NCBI RefSeq assembly: GCF_025200715.1
Contig: NZ_CP104144.1
Coordinates: 1,674,001-1,738,000, forward strand
Direction: 5' to 3'
DNA from: Rhizobium sullae
Lineage (GTDB): Bacteria > Pseudomonadota > Alphaproteobacteria > Rhizobiales > Rhizobiaceae
DNA length: 64,000 bases
This document shows, piece after piece, positions 45,355-53,868 of this stretch. Made by a program: the position numbers and the translations under genes. Position 1 is the first letter of the stretch. Every line of letters begins with the position of its first letter. Below the pieces are notes generated by a model. That model searched no databases. It was given only the letters and a program-made list of their open reading frames with translations, and had not been told where the DNA came from.

Positions 45355-45642
45355 ATGCCGCCTGGCGGCGGCAGTTTTGCTGGCGGCGGTTTTCATGAGG
45401 GAGCTTTTGGCGGAGGCAGCTTCAGGGGCAATGACGTGCAGATCGGCGACACCAATATCAACCGTGCGGGAGGCAGCTACTGGCATGCGCCCGTCTATCA
45501 CGGGGCTTGGTATCGCGGCGTCCCGGTCGCCGCTGGCGTGGTCGCCGGTGCGGCCATCGGAGCGGCAGCGGCGCGTCCCTACTATCCCTACTATACCAAC
45601 GGCCCGCAATGCGGCTACTATCCCTACCCGCCTTGCTACTGA
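45355..45642 (+). CDS. Gly/Tyr-rich small protein
   Basis: A 95-residue product: glycine-rich front, one small hydrophobic stretch (VPVAAGVVAGAAIGAAAARP) and a Tyr/Pro-rich tail with two cysteines (CGYYPYPPCY). An in-frame stop at 45319-45321 shows it cannot start much earlier, and only a GGGACAGG next to the ATG serves as ribosome-binding site. No signal peptide is visible, which is odd for such composition, so it may be a truncated exported protein. Similar Tyr/Pro-ended small proteins are common in rhizobia. No function is proposed. Confidence 0.55.
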   Translation: MPPGGGSFAGGGFHEGAFGGGSFRGNDVQIGDTNINRAGGSYWHAPVYHGAWYRGVPVAAGVVAGAAIGAAAARPYYPYYTNGPQCGYYPYPPCY

Positions 45643-45652
45643 CCCCATTCCC

Positions 45653-45676
45653 GTCACGCCGCCGCGGCGGCGTGAC
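45653..45676 (+). terminator. 24-base perfect palindrome
   Basis: GTCACGCCGCCG (45653-45664) followed directly by its reverse complement, then GTTTCC. A very strong stem between the Gly/Tyr-rich gene and the octaheme cytochrome gene; likely a terminator. Confidence 0.5.
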
Positions 45677-45707
45677 GTTTCCTAAACTGGTATGATGGAG
45701 CGATTGA

Positions 45708-47987
45708 GTGGCAGCATCTGTTCGGTCAGCGGCGGTTGGAAGGATAATCCTCCTGTTGTTGGTGTTGCTCGCGTCCACCGGGGGGAGCCTTGCGACCGAT
45801 GATGTCGCGATGCCTGTCCCGGATCCTCGGATATCTATTCATGAGGGCTTCGTCGACGAGAAGACCTGCGCGTCCTGCCATCGCGATCAGGCGGCCGCTT
45901 TCGCGAAATCCGACCATGCAAGGGCCATGGCGCTAGCCGACGAAAACGCCGTTCGGGCAGATTTCAACAATTCCCGGTTTGAACATGACGGCACTGTCAC
46001 GACGTTCTCCCGCCGCGACGGACTATTCCTCGTCAGAACGGACGGACCGGACGGCAAGGAAGCCGAGTTCGAGGTGAAATATACATTCGGCTATGAGCCC
46101 CTTCAACAATACTTGGTCGACACGGGAGGCGGCCGGCTGCAGGCGCTTGACGTCGCCTGGGACACAACCAGACAGCAGTGGTTCTGGCTCGGCAACAACA
46201 CCCCAGCCAAACCAGGCTCGACCTATCACTGGACGGGTCCGTTCTACCGCTGGAACCGCACCTGCATCGACTGTCACTCGACCGATCCACAAGCGGGCTT
46301 TCAACCGGCGACGAACGAATACAAGTCGACCTACGTCGCCACGAGCATCGGTTGTCAATCCTGTCACGGTCCTGGCGCGAAGCACGTCGCCTGGGCGGCG
46401 TCCGGCAAGACCTCCTCCATCAGCAATCCAGAGTTCGGATTGCCGAAAGCCGACGCAAGCGCTTGTTTTGCCTGCCATGCAAGACGGACCAGGCTCCTAA
46501 GCGGCCACGTGGCCGGGAAGCCTTTCCTCGATTACTTCTCCCCGGCAATGCTGCGAGAAGATCTCTATTTTCCCGATGGGCAGATACTCGACGAGGTCTT
46601 CGAGTACGGCTCGTTTCAGCAAAGCAAAATGGCAAGGGCGGGCGTGACCTGTCTCGATTGCCATCGTCCGCATGAGGCCGGCCTCAAGGCTGCGGGCAAC
46701 GCGCTCTGCACGCAATGCCACTCGGAAATCAAGCCCGAGCGCTTTGCGAAGCAGGATCCGACCGGACTGTTCGACGATCCGAGCCATACCCACCATCCAG
46801 TCGGCTCGGCCGGCGCGCAATGCGCCAACTGTCACATGCCGCAGCGCACGTATATGAAAGTCGATCCGAGACGCGATCACTCGTTCGTCATTCCTCGACC
46901 GGATCTGTCGGCGACCTTCGGAACGCCAAATGCATGCATGACCTGTCACGCGGGCAAGAGCAACGCGTGGGCAGCGGAAACCATGGACAAATGGTACGGA
47001 GCGGAATGGCGCAAGCGTCCGACGATCGCCCATGCGTTCGCGGGCGCCGAGAATGGCGAGCAGGCTGCTTTGGACGCACTCCGCAAGCTCGTCAACGATC
47101 AGGACGAGGCCGGGATCGTCAGGGGCAGCGCCGTTGCCAGAATGAGCCGAATTGACGGAGCGGACGTCACCGCTGACGTTCGATCCGCATCCGTGGACGC
47201 AGATCCACTCGTCAGGCTTGGAGCAGCGGAAGCCGCAGTCAACCTTCCGCCGGAGCGCCGGCTGGAGGCGATCGGCCGCCTGCTCAGCGATGAAACGCGC
47301 GCCGTGCGCGTAGCAGCGGCAACGGCCCTCGGAAGCACACCTCCCGACCTCTTCGGCAACCAGCGAGGCAACTTCGAAGCCGCAGTCAACGACCTTCGTG
47401 CCTACGTCGATACGAACGCAGACGTTGCGGAAACGCAGAGCAACTATGGCTTCTTCCTGTTCGGCCAGCAGCGGATGGCAGAGGCGGAGGCCGCCTTTCA
47501 GCGAGCAATCTCGCTGGACCCGACATTGGAAGGATCACGGGTTAATCTTGCGGAGTTCTATCGTGCCACCGGCCAGACCGACAGATCCGAGCAAACCTAT
47601 GCCGAAGCAATCTCGGTCGCGCCCAATCGCGCCGATCTGCGTTACGGGCATGCTCTGTCCCTGGTTCGCAAGAAGGCGATTGATAACGCCATTTTGGAAC
47701 TGGAGGATGCAATCCGGCTCGATCCTCAGAACTCCCGCTACAAGATGACGCTTGCGGTTGCCCTCGACTCCGTCGGAAGGACGGGAGACGCGCTGAACAG
47801 GCTCGATGCCTGGGCGGCCGCCGGCTCGGATCCCGATTTGACGGGCCTCGCGCTCCAATACAGTCTCAAGCTTCAGCGGTTGCCGGACGCGTTGAAGTTC
47901 GCAGAGCGCATGACCGAACTGAGACCACAAGACCAGCAGATCTCGGATCTGCTGAGGCAGTTGCGACAGGCTGTCAACCAGCAATAG
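45708..47987 (+). CDS. Octaheme cytochrome c fused to HEAT-like and TPR repeats
   Basis: A 759-residue exported protein with a GTG start (GGAG upstream). After a signal peptide it has eight CxxCH haem-binding motifs: CASCH, CIDCH, CQSCH, CFACH, CLDCH, CTQCH, CANCH and CMTCH, the first near residue 54. This front half resembles cytochrome c554/NrfA-like multihaem modules. From about 440 an armadillo/HEAT-like stretch (VRLGAAEAAVNLPPERRLEA) leads into four or so TPR repeats (SNYGFFLFGQQRMAEAEAAF, RADLRYGHALSLVRKKAIDN). Electron transfer plus protein binding in the periplasm is indicated. Partners and electron acceptor are unknown; multihaem cytochromes of this size are unusual in rhizobia outside such loci. 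Confidence 0.88.
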   Translation: MAASVRSAAVGRIILLLLVLLASTGGSLATDDVAMPVPDPRISIHEGFVDEKTCASCHRDQAAAFAKSDHARAMALADENAVRADFNNSRFEHDGTVTTFSRRDGLFLVRTDGPDGKEAEFEVKYTFGYEPLQQYLVDTGGGRLQALDVAWDTTRQQWFWLGNNTPAKPGSTYHWTGPFYRWNRTCIDCHSTDPQAGFQPATNEYKSTYVATSIGCQSCHGPGAKHVAWAASGKTSSISNPEFGLPKADASACFACHARRTRLLSGHVAGKPFLDYFSPAMLREDLYFPDGQILDEVFEYGSFQQSKMARAGVTCLDCHRPHEAGLKAAGNALCTQCHSEIKPERFAKQDPTGLFDDPSHTHHPVGSAGAQCANCHMPQRTYMKVDPRRDHSFVIPRPDLSATFGTPNACMTCHAGKSNAWAAETMDKWYGAEWRKRPTIAHAFAGAENGEQAALDALRKLVNDQDEAGIVRGSAVARMSRIDGADVTADVRSASVDADPLVRLGAAEAAVNLPPERRLEAIGRLLSDETRAVRVAAATALGSTPPDLFGNQRGNFEAAVNDLRAYVDTNADVAETQSNYGFFLFGQQRMAEAEAAFQRAISLDPTLEGSRVNLAEFYRATGQTDRSEQTYAEAISVAPNRADLRYGHALSLVRKKAIDNAILELEDAIRLDPQNSRYKMTLAVALDSVGRTGDALNRLDAWAAAGSDPDLTGLALQYSLKLQRLPDALKFAERMTELRPQDQQISDLLRQLRQAVNQQ

Positions 47988-48535
47988 AGGTTCCTGCCTG
48001 CTGAAATCCACTTTCTATTGCACAGTTCCGAGCAAACGATGTCGGGGGCCTTCTCATAAACGCCATTCATTTGCATGCGATCCTACTGCTGACGGGGCCC
48101 ATCCGCGGCGTCGATCGGTAACGCCGCCGATCGACGCCCTCGGGGCGAAGACGGTTGAGGCCCGCAGCCAGCAGGGGCCGATTGTCGGCGTGTCCCTTCA
48201 TTTCTGGGGATTGCAGTCGCCAGATGGGGAACGCCTTGGCGATGCTTCGGGAGTATCTTTAACGGCAACTCTGCGCTGACCGTGGTCGTGCGATTCAGCG
48301 TTCGGTCGTTCATCTGTGGACGCAACTACCAGAATTATCGATCTCGATGCTTACGAAACATCTCACCACAGCAATCTTCCCAGGCGATCTATTCGCCAGA
48401 TCGTCCACATGCCGTCTCGGCTCTTTGCCAGCGACTAGCCATGAGCCGATCCCGATGTCATCCGCTTGCATGACAGAGCACGGCCCGAATACGTGCGAGG
48501 ATGCGCCAGATGTAGCCCGAACCGGGAGGCAGCAA
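47988..48535. other. Intergenic region with a strong hairpin
   Basis: About 550 bases after the octaheme cytochrome gene. The only clear element is the hairpin at 48107-48138; no intact gene is seen. Promoters for the genes from 48536 must lie here. Confidence 0.4.
48107..48138 (+). terminator. Twelve-pair hairpin downstream of the cytochrome gene
   Basis: GGCGTCGATCGG (48107-48118) pairs perfectly with CCGATCGACGCC (48127-48138) around an eight-base loop. It lies 120 bases after the cytochrome stop. No U-run follows, so a role other than termination is possible. Confidence 0.45.
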
Positions 48536-48778
48536 ATGGACTTTCACATTCTCGTCGCCGCGCATATGGGCTGCCGTCGCCATCCCCAACGGATGAGCGC
48601 CGCTGCCGAGGACCAATACTACGGCGATAAGTCCAACCTGTTACGTCCGAGCGTCCGGCTGCTCGCGCCGATCGCCGTAACCGCCGGCATGATCCTGCTT
48701 CTGGTCGGCTTATCCGGACAAGAGGCGCTACCATGCCCTGGTGAGCCAGCCATGCTATATTGCGATCCGTTGCCATAG
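48536..48778 (+). CDS. Small membrane protein
   Basis: An 80-residue product from the ATG at 48536, which has GGGAGG six bases upstream, one of the best ribosome-binding sites in the region. It has one transmembrane helix (VRLLAPIAVTAGMILLLVGL) and a short tail with two cysteines (LPCPGEPAMLYCDPLP). Its stop overlaps the ribosome-binding site of the next regulator gene, so they are probably translated together. No family recognised; it could be a membrane partner of that regulator. Confidence 0.5.
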   Translation: MDFHILVAAHMGCRRHPQRMSAAAEDQYYGDKSNLLRPSVRLLAPIAVTAGMILLLVGLSGQEALPCPGEPAMLYCDPLP

Positions 48779-48789
48779 GAGGCCGCGAG

Positions 48790-49755
48790 ATGGAAGACAG
48801 CGAGGCTGACCCGGCGGCGATCCTGGGAGTGATCCGCGCCGAGACCGATGCCTGGTTGCAGCGGGACTTCGAAGCATGGGCGGACCATTGGGTGCAATCG
48901 CCCCACACCCGACGCATGGAAGCTTGGGTTTCGCTCGGCGTGCGGGTGGACGAAGGCTGGGATGCGATCGCTGCACGGATTAAGAAAATCGTGGAGAGAT
49001 TTCCGGAGAAACATACCTTTGCGGGCCGCGTCCGCTGGGAAAAGGTCAACGTCGTCATCGACCGGGACATGGCTTGGGTGACTTTCGACCAGATCGGCAG
49101 CGACACTGGCGAGGATCGCAAGCGCCAGCTTCGGATTCTTCACCGGATTGACGGCGTCTGGAAGATCGGCTGTGCAGTGGTGATGGAGTGCACGGTCGAG
49201 GAGGCGAGCTGTCCGCTGATAGAAGTTGACGCAGACGTGCGGATTCTCTGGACGAACCGGCTTGCGCGGGAGCGCATACTCGGCCATCCGGGCCTGGCCG
49301 CCGCCGCCGGAAGGCTGCGCGCCCGGCGGCGTGAACGCGACGTTGGGTTGCGTGACGCAGTGCGCTCGGCTTTCTGCGAGTTGCAGAGCCAGCGCCCATT
49401 GAACGTCGTGCCGAAACAGGCCTGGGCCGTGAAGCTCGGCGAGGATGCTGCGGGAGTGTCGCTCTACTGCTGGGTCCTGCTCGAGGATGGCAGGGTGCTG
49501 ATCTCCTTCGACGACGCTGAGACGATCGAACGCCGGATCGCTTGTGCGCGGGAGGTCTTCAGCCTCTCACCAGCACAGACCCGACTTGCGCGTCTGATCA
49601 TCGATGGCCTGGAACTCGCAGCGGCCTCCGATGTGCTCCAGGTCAGCGTCAACACGCTGCGTACCCAGTTACAGCGAATCTTCGACAAGACCGGCGTGCG
49701 AAGCCAGGCCGCGCTAGTCCGTACGCTGTTGAGCACCGAGGCTCCGACCAAATAA
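48790..49755 (+). CDS. SnoaL-like sensor with LuxR-type HTH
   Basis: About 321 residues from the ATG at 48790 with AGGAGG upstream. The first 130 residues look like a SnoaL/NTF2-like domain (WLQRDFEAWADHWVQSPHTR, VIDRDMAWVTFDQIG, LRILHRIDGVWKIG). A PAS-like middle follows, and the C-terminal 65 residues are a LuxR helix-turn-helix (SLSPAQTRLARLIIDGLELA, SVNTLRTQLQRIFDKTGV). A SnoaL fold in a LuxR regulator suggests a bound small hydrophobic or aromatic ligand, not a phosphorylation switch. It lies between the cytochrome and the third sulfatase genes and may control either. Confidence 0.8.
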   Translation: MEDSEADPAAILGVIRAETDAWLQRDFEAWADHWVQSPHTRRMEAWVSLGVRVDEGWDAIAARIKKIVERFPEKHTFAGRVRWEKVNVVIDRDMAWVTFDQIGSDTGEDRKRQLRILHRIDGVWKIGCAVVMECTVEEASCPLIEVDADVRILWTNRLARERILGHPGLAAAAGRLRARRRERDVGLRDAVRSAFCELQSQRPLNVVPKQAWAVKLGEDAAGVSLYCWVLLEDGRVLISFDDAETIERRIACAREVFSLSPAQTRLARLIIDGLELAAASDVLQVSVNTLRTQLQRIFDKTGVRSQAALVRTLLSTEAPTK

Positions 49756-50370
49756 ATTCAGCCGGCCTTGGCTGCCACGGTGTTGCTTTGCTTTTTCCGC
49801 GGTCTTTCGTTTGCGGCCGACGCCGGAACGGCGTCCGGCGGTTTCCCTACTGCCGACCAGCACGGCCGTGAATCATCGGCGCGCGACCGCCTTCCATGCG
49901 GGAGAGATCGTCGCCGCTTCCCTGGTCGACGCTGCCATTAATGGAGCCAGGATTATATTTGACGATCGCATCGCCGCTGCCGAGCTCGACCGCTTGATGG
50001 ATGCTACCGCAGTTGGAAATGTTCGTATGGCTGGCGCCGTTGACGAGCACGCCCACCGTGATGAAGGCCCCGCTGAGTTGGTGCCGGCCAGAATATCGAC
50101 GGCCAGTTCTTCGAGCCGGTGGTTGAAGAACCCTCGGGTTGCCATCGTCGGCGATGGTGTCGCCGGAGGCGGGAGCTGTGGGATTGCAGTCGTGAACGCA
50201 AAACCGGCTTGAGGAAGAAAGAAGACGCTGGCAAGCGCGGCCCTTCGGAACGAAACCGGCCCCTTTTTGCTGTGCGACTAACGGTGGACGCCGTCCGGCG
50301 GAAATACAACTCTACATATTAGAGGTACCGGTTTAGAGACACCGGCTACAGGCTGAACTACGGGCTTTTG
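49756..50370. other. Non-coding or decayed region
   Basis: No intact gene. On the minus strand one frame reads ALASVFFLPQAGFAFTTAIP then MATRGFFNHRLEELAVDILA near 50100-50240, like a signal peptide with a following domain, and after a frame change GVLVNGASHTNISNCGSIHQ and GDAIVKYNPGSINGSVDQGS continue at 49860-50060. Read together this resembles a broken exported protein, but I cannot name a family and both parts may be chance. Confidence 0.3.
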
Positions 50371-50396
50371 GTAACATGTTCGTACATGTTCGCACC
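50371..50396 (-). promoter_or_regulatory. Tandem GTRCGAACRK repeat upstream of the third sulfatase
   Basis: On the minus strand two direct 10-base units, GTGCGAACAT and GTACGAACAT, follow one another. The same arrangement occurs at 59368-59390 upstream of the wHTH-TPR regulator gene. Ten-base tandem repeats are typical of OmpR-like winged-helix binding. The site lies about 155 bases upstream of the sulfatase start. Confidence 0.5.
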
Positions 50397-50550
50397 TACC
50401 GCAGTTTTATTTGAGAGCGATAGTGGGGCGGCTGAGTGCCCGCGATCTCATTGCGCCTGGCAATTGGCTTTCGGGCACTGAGCGATGTGAGTGAATCTGC
50501 AATGCGGCTCTGAACTCTGCAACGTCGCAACCCATCGAAGGAGACCAGCC

Positions 50551-52125
50551 ATGCAAATACGAGGACTGCTGGGGGCAATCGTGCTCTCGGCCACGACCGC
50601 GCTGACAGTCGCTGGGGTGTCGCAGGCGCAGGAACAGGCCAAGCCGAACATTCTTGTCATTTTCGGCGACGACATCGGTCAGACCAACCTGTCGACCTAC
50701 AGCTTCGGCCTCATGGGGTATCGGACCCCGAACATCGACCGGATCGCCAACGAAGGCATGAAGTTCACCGACTACTACGCCGAGCAGAGCTGCACGGCCG
50801 GTCGCTCGACGTTTCTGACCGGCCAATCGACGCTGCGCACCGGCCTATCCAAGGTAGGCCTGCCCGGCGCGGATGTCGGGATCCAGGCGAGCGACGTCAC
50901 CATCGCCTCGGCGCTCAAGGACCAGGGCTATGCCACCGGCCAGTTCGGCAAGAATCATCTGGGCGACCGCGACGAGTTCCTGCCGACCGCCCATGGTTTC
51001 GACGAATTCTTCGGCAATCTCTACCATCTCAATGCCGAAGAGGAGCCTGAAGACTTCAACTATCCGCGGGACCCTGCCTTCCGCAAGCAATTCGGCCCGC
51101 GCGGCGTCATCAAGGCGTCGGCCGACGGCAAGATCGAGGATACCGGGCCGCTAACGCGCAAGAGGATGGAGACCGTCGACGACGAGACCTCCGCCGCAGC
51201 GATAGACTTTATCAACCGGCAGGCTCAAGCGAAGAAGCCGTTCTTCGTGTGGATGAATACGACGCGGATGCACTTTCGCACCCATGTCCGGCCCGAGAAT
51301 CGCAGCCAGCCAGGCTTGACCGCGCTCACCGAATATGCGGACGGCATGATCGAAACCGACAAGGTGGTCGGCACCATCCTCGACAAGCTCGACGAACTCA
51401 ACATCGACGAAAACACCATCGTCATCTACACGACAGACAACGGACCGCACCAGAACTCCTGGCCCGATGCCGGCACGACGCCGTTCCGCAGCGAGAAGAA
51501 CACCAACTGGGAAGGCGCATTCCGCGTTCCTGCGATGATCCGCTGGCCGGGACACATCGAGCCAGGTTCGGTCGCCAATGGCATCTTTTCAGGCCTCGAC
51601 TGGTTCCCGACGTTGCTCGCCGCCGCCGGCGATGCCAATATCAAGGATCGGCTGCTGGCCGGCGCGACCGTCAACGGCAAACAATACAAAAATCACCTCG
51701 ACGGCTACAACCAGCTCCCCCACCTAACCGGCGAGACCGACGAGGGCGCCCGCAAGGAGTTCTTCTACTTCAACGACGACGGCGAGCTCGTGGCCATGCG
51801 CTACGAGAACTGGAAGCTGGTGTTCTCGGAGCAGCGGGCAACCGGCACCCTCCGGATCTGGGCCGAGCCCTTCACGCCCCTGCGTGTGCCGAAGATGTTC
51901 GACCTGCGCGCCGACCCATACGAACGTGCCGACATCACTTCGAATACTTATTATGATTGGGTGCTTACGCGTGCATATCTGGTTGTTCCAGCGCAAGCCT
52001 TCGTTGCAAAGTTCCTCGGCACGTTCGCCGAGTTTCCTCCGGCGCAACGTCCCGCGAGCTTCTCGATCGACCAGATCCAGGAGCGCGTAACCGAGCAGTT
52101 CAACAGCGTCGGCGGCGGCCAATAG
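50551..52125 (+). CDS. Exported sulfatase, second C-x-A-x-R type
   Basis: A 524-residue sulfatase from the ATG at 50551 (GAAGGAG upstream); the frame opens at 50491. A Sec signal ends near SQAQ (residue 27). NILVIFGDDIGQTN gives the metal site, EQSCTAGRSTFLTGQ the maturation motif with C81, QFGKNHLGDRDEFLPT and VIYTTDNGPHQNSWPD the remaining active-site residues. It is a paralogue of the sulfatase at 42602. FGE must convert its cysteine even though alanine stands where proline is usual. The tandem repeat upstream suggests control by the wHTH-TPR regulator at 59536. Confidence 0.92.
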   Translation: MQIRGLLGAIVLSATTALTVAGVSQAQEQAKPNILVIFGDDIGQTNLSTYSFGLMGYRTPNIDRIANEGMKFTDYYAEQSCTAGRSTFLTGQSTLRTGLSKVGLPGADVGIQASDVTIASALKDQGYATGQFGKNHLGDRDEFLPTAHGFDEFFGNLYHLNAEEEPEDFNYPRDPAFRKQFGPRGVIKASADGKIEDTGPLTRKRMETVDDETSAAAIDFINRQAQAKKPFFVWMNTTRMHFRTHVRPENRSQPGLTALTEYADGMIETDKVVGTILDKLDELNIDENTIVIYTTDNGPHQNSWPDAGTTPFRSEKNTNWEGAFRVPAMIRWPGHIEPGSVANGIFSGLDWFPTLLAAAGDANIKDRLLAGATVNGKQYKNHLDGYNQLPHLTGETDEGARKEFFYFNDDGELVAMRYENWKLVFSEQRATGTLRIWAEPFTPLRVPKMFDLRADPYERADITSNTYYDWVLTRAYLVVPAQAFVAKFLGTFAEFPPAQRPASFSIDQIQERVTEQFNSVGGGQ

Positions 52126-52154
52126 CGACCCGCGTCGCAACGACAACGTTTCCG

Positions 52155-52184
52155 ACCCGGCACCGCAAGCGATGCCGGGTTCTC
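52155..52184 (+). terminator. Terminator after the third sulfatase gene
   Basis: ACCCGGCA (52155-52162) pairs perfectly with TGCCGGGT (52173-52180), followed by TCTC, 30 bases after the stop. Confidence 0.55.
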
Positions 52185-52521
52185 ACCAGTGCATCCGACA
52201 GCGACGGAGCGTGCAGCCAAGACAAGCATGAGCGCGCACGATGACGTCATTGCTCTCTGCAAGCGTATCCTTTCTATGTCCCGTGGAAAATGAAGCGTGG
52301 AAGTTCGCAAAAACGCGGACGCATTGCCAAGAGCAAAGCACTTTCGTCTTGCCGTACACTGCCGACAAACGGGCGTCGCTGCGGCGCTGCCTCATGCTGC
52401 TTCGCATCCGCCGCGGCGGGCTGTCCGCTTTTCAAAACGCGGCTGATTGAGACGACGCGAGCAAGACAAGCAACGATCCCACGGCATCGCGTTCGTCAGT
52501 GCAATGGCGTGATCGGCAGAG
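52185..52521. other. Intergenic region between convergent units
   Basis: About 340 bases between the sulfatase terminator and the 3' end of batD. Nothing recognised. Confidence 0.4.
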
Positions 52522-53868
52522 TTATCCACCGTCCCAGCTGGGATTGAGTTGCGGCAGGATCCTGCCGCGCCAAAGGCTGGGTTTGGGATCAGCCCCGATC
52601 AGCCATGCGCTACGCGCTTTGCGAATGCCGGAGCCCAGCCGGTCGCCCGATAGATGTGGCGGACCAGCGTTTCCGTAGAGCGCCTGTTGTTGAGCATCGA
52701 AGGCTTTCACAGTTTCTTCGTCGCCGAAACGAACGAGCCACGGCCGCAGGGGCACGACACCCGCCTTGCGCGACCAGCGATCGAAGGTTTTGGCGATCTC
52801 CAGCGGCGATCCGTTGTGGCAGGCCTGTTCGACATGGCGGAAAAGGGCAGCTTCGGAGTCGCGCGATTCCGATCGGCGCGACTCCAAGGCTTCCTCCAGC
52901 CTCGTAAGCCCCTGGGCGAGAAGCCAGATGGCAACCCCCGTGACCAATGCAACAGCAGCGGTCACGCCGGCGAGAAGCCAGTTGAACGGCGAGGCATCCG
53001 GCTCAGGCCCCGGCGGCGCCAGAGAGCTCACGGGAGCGGGCGTCGCTGCAACGGAAACAGTGAGCGAAGGGGCCGAAGCCGATTCGGTTGCCGCCGTCGC
53101 CGGATCGAACCAGCTGAGTTCGATCGCCGGGAGTTCGTATTGCCCGGTGTCCTGGAAAAGATATTGAACCACATCCTTCCTGACACCAGCGACAGGCTGC
53201 CCTGTCCGATCTGTTTCCTCAGACAAAACCGGGTCTTGCCGGTAGGTGCGGATGCCTTGGGGTACCGGAAATTCCGGGACCGGAATCATCATCGCGCGAA
53301 GGCCTTCTGCGCGAACGGTAATCGTCCGGAGCAGCGTATCGCCGGCCTTCAACGTTTTGGGATCGCGGTCGAGATCCTGCGTGATGGTTAGCTTTGCGGC
53401 CACGACGCCGGAACCACCGGTCGCACCGCCGGGGGCTGCCTTGACGGTGAACCGCAGCGGCGGCAGGCTTGCCTTGCCCTGTGTCGTCTGGCCCGGAACG
53501 GCGGCATAGCCGAAGGTGATCTCCGCCGGCGGCAGGGTGAATTCGCCGTCTCTTTGCGTGGTAATGACATAGGTGCGGCGGATGCCGGAATAGCTTGTCC
53601 CCTCGATCGTCTCGTTGAGGTTCAATGCCCGCCCATCCTGCAGCGTCACAATCGCGCCGGGCAGATCGATCGCCGGAAACTGGGGCGGCTGCAGGAAATA
53701 GTTGGGCACGAGCATATCAACATCGACAAGCACCTGCTGGCCCACATAGAGCGTTCTTTTGGATTGCAGCGTCGCCCGGGCAAGCGGGTCGGCGGTAAGT
53801 GCCGGCGTGGCGACCGAGACGCACCAGAGCAGCAGGGCGAGGTGAACGCAGCGCGACCAGATGCTCAT
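52522..53868 (-). CDS. batD: BatD-family protein
   Basis: A 448-residue protein from the ATG at 53868, which overlaps the stop of the upstream gene (ATGA); the frame opens at 53949. A signal peptide (about 1-25) precedes beta-sandwich repeats with QQVLVDVDMLVPNYFLQPPQ, RRTYVITTQRDGEFTLPPAE and YQDP and QYELPAIELSW-type sequences, then one membrane helix (LLAGVTAAVALVTGVAIWLL) and a cytoplasmic tail. BatD proteins are periplasmic-facing partners of the VWA proteins BatA and BatB. It is the last gene of the six-gene MoxR operon. Confidence 0.85.
   Translation of the reverse strand: MSIWSRCVHLALLLWCVSVATPALTADPLARATLQSKRTLYVGQQVLVDVDMLVPNYFLQPPQFPAIDLPGAIVTLQDGRALNLNETIEGTSYSGIRRTYVITTQRDGEFTLPPAEITFGYAAVPGQTTQGKASLPPLRFTVKAAPGGATGGSGVVAAKLTITQDLDRDPKTLKAGDTLLRTITVRAEGLRAMMIPVPEFPVPQGIRTYRQDPVLSEETDRTGQPVAGVRKDVVQYLFQDTGQYELPAIELSWFDPATAATESASAPSLTVSVAATPAPVSSLAPPGPEPDASPFNWLLAGVTAAVALVTGVAIWLLAQGLTRLEEALESRRSESRDSEAALFRHVEQACHNGSPLEIAKTFDRWSRKAGVVPLRPWLVRFGDEETVKAFDAQQQALYGNAGPPHLSGDRLGSGIRKARSAWLIGADPKPSLWRGRILPQLNPSWDGG

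Noticed and set aside
48083..48325. 80-codon minus-strand frame after the cytochrome gene
   Set aside because: No ribosome-binding site or motif, and it covers the strong hairpin at 48107-48138.
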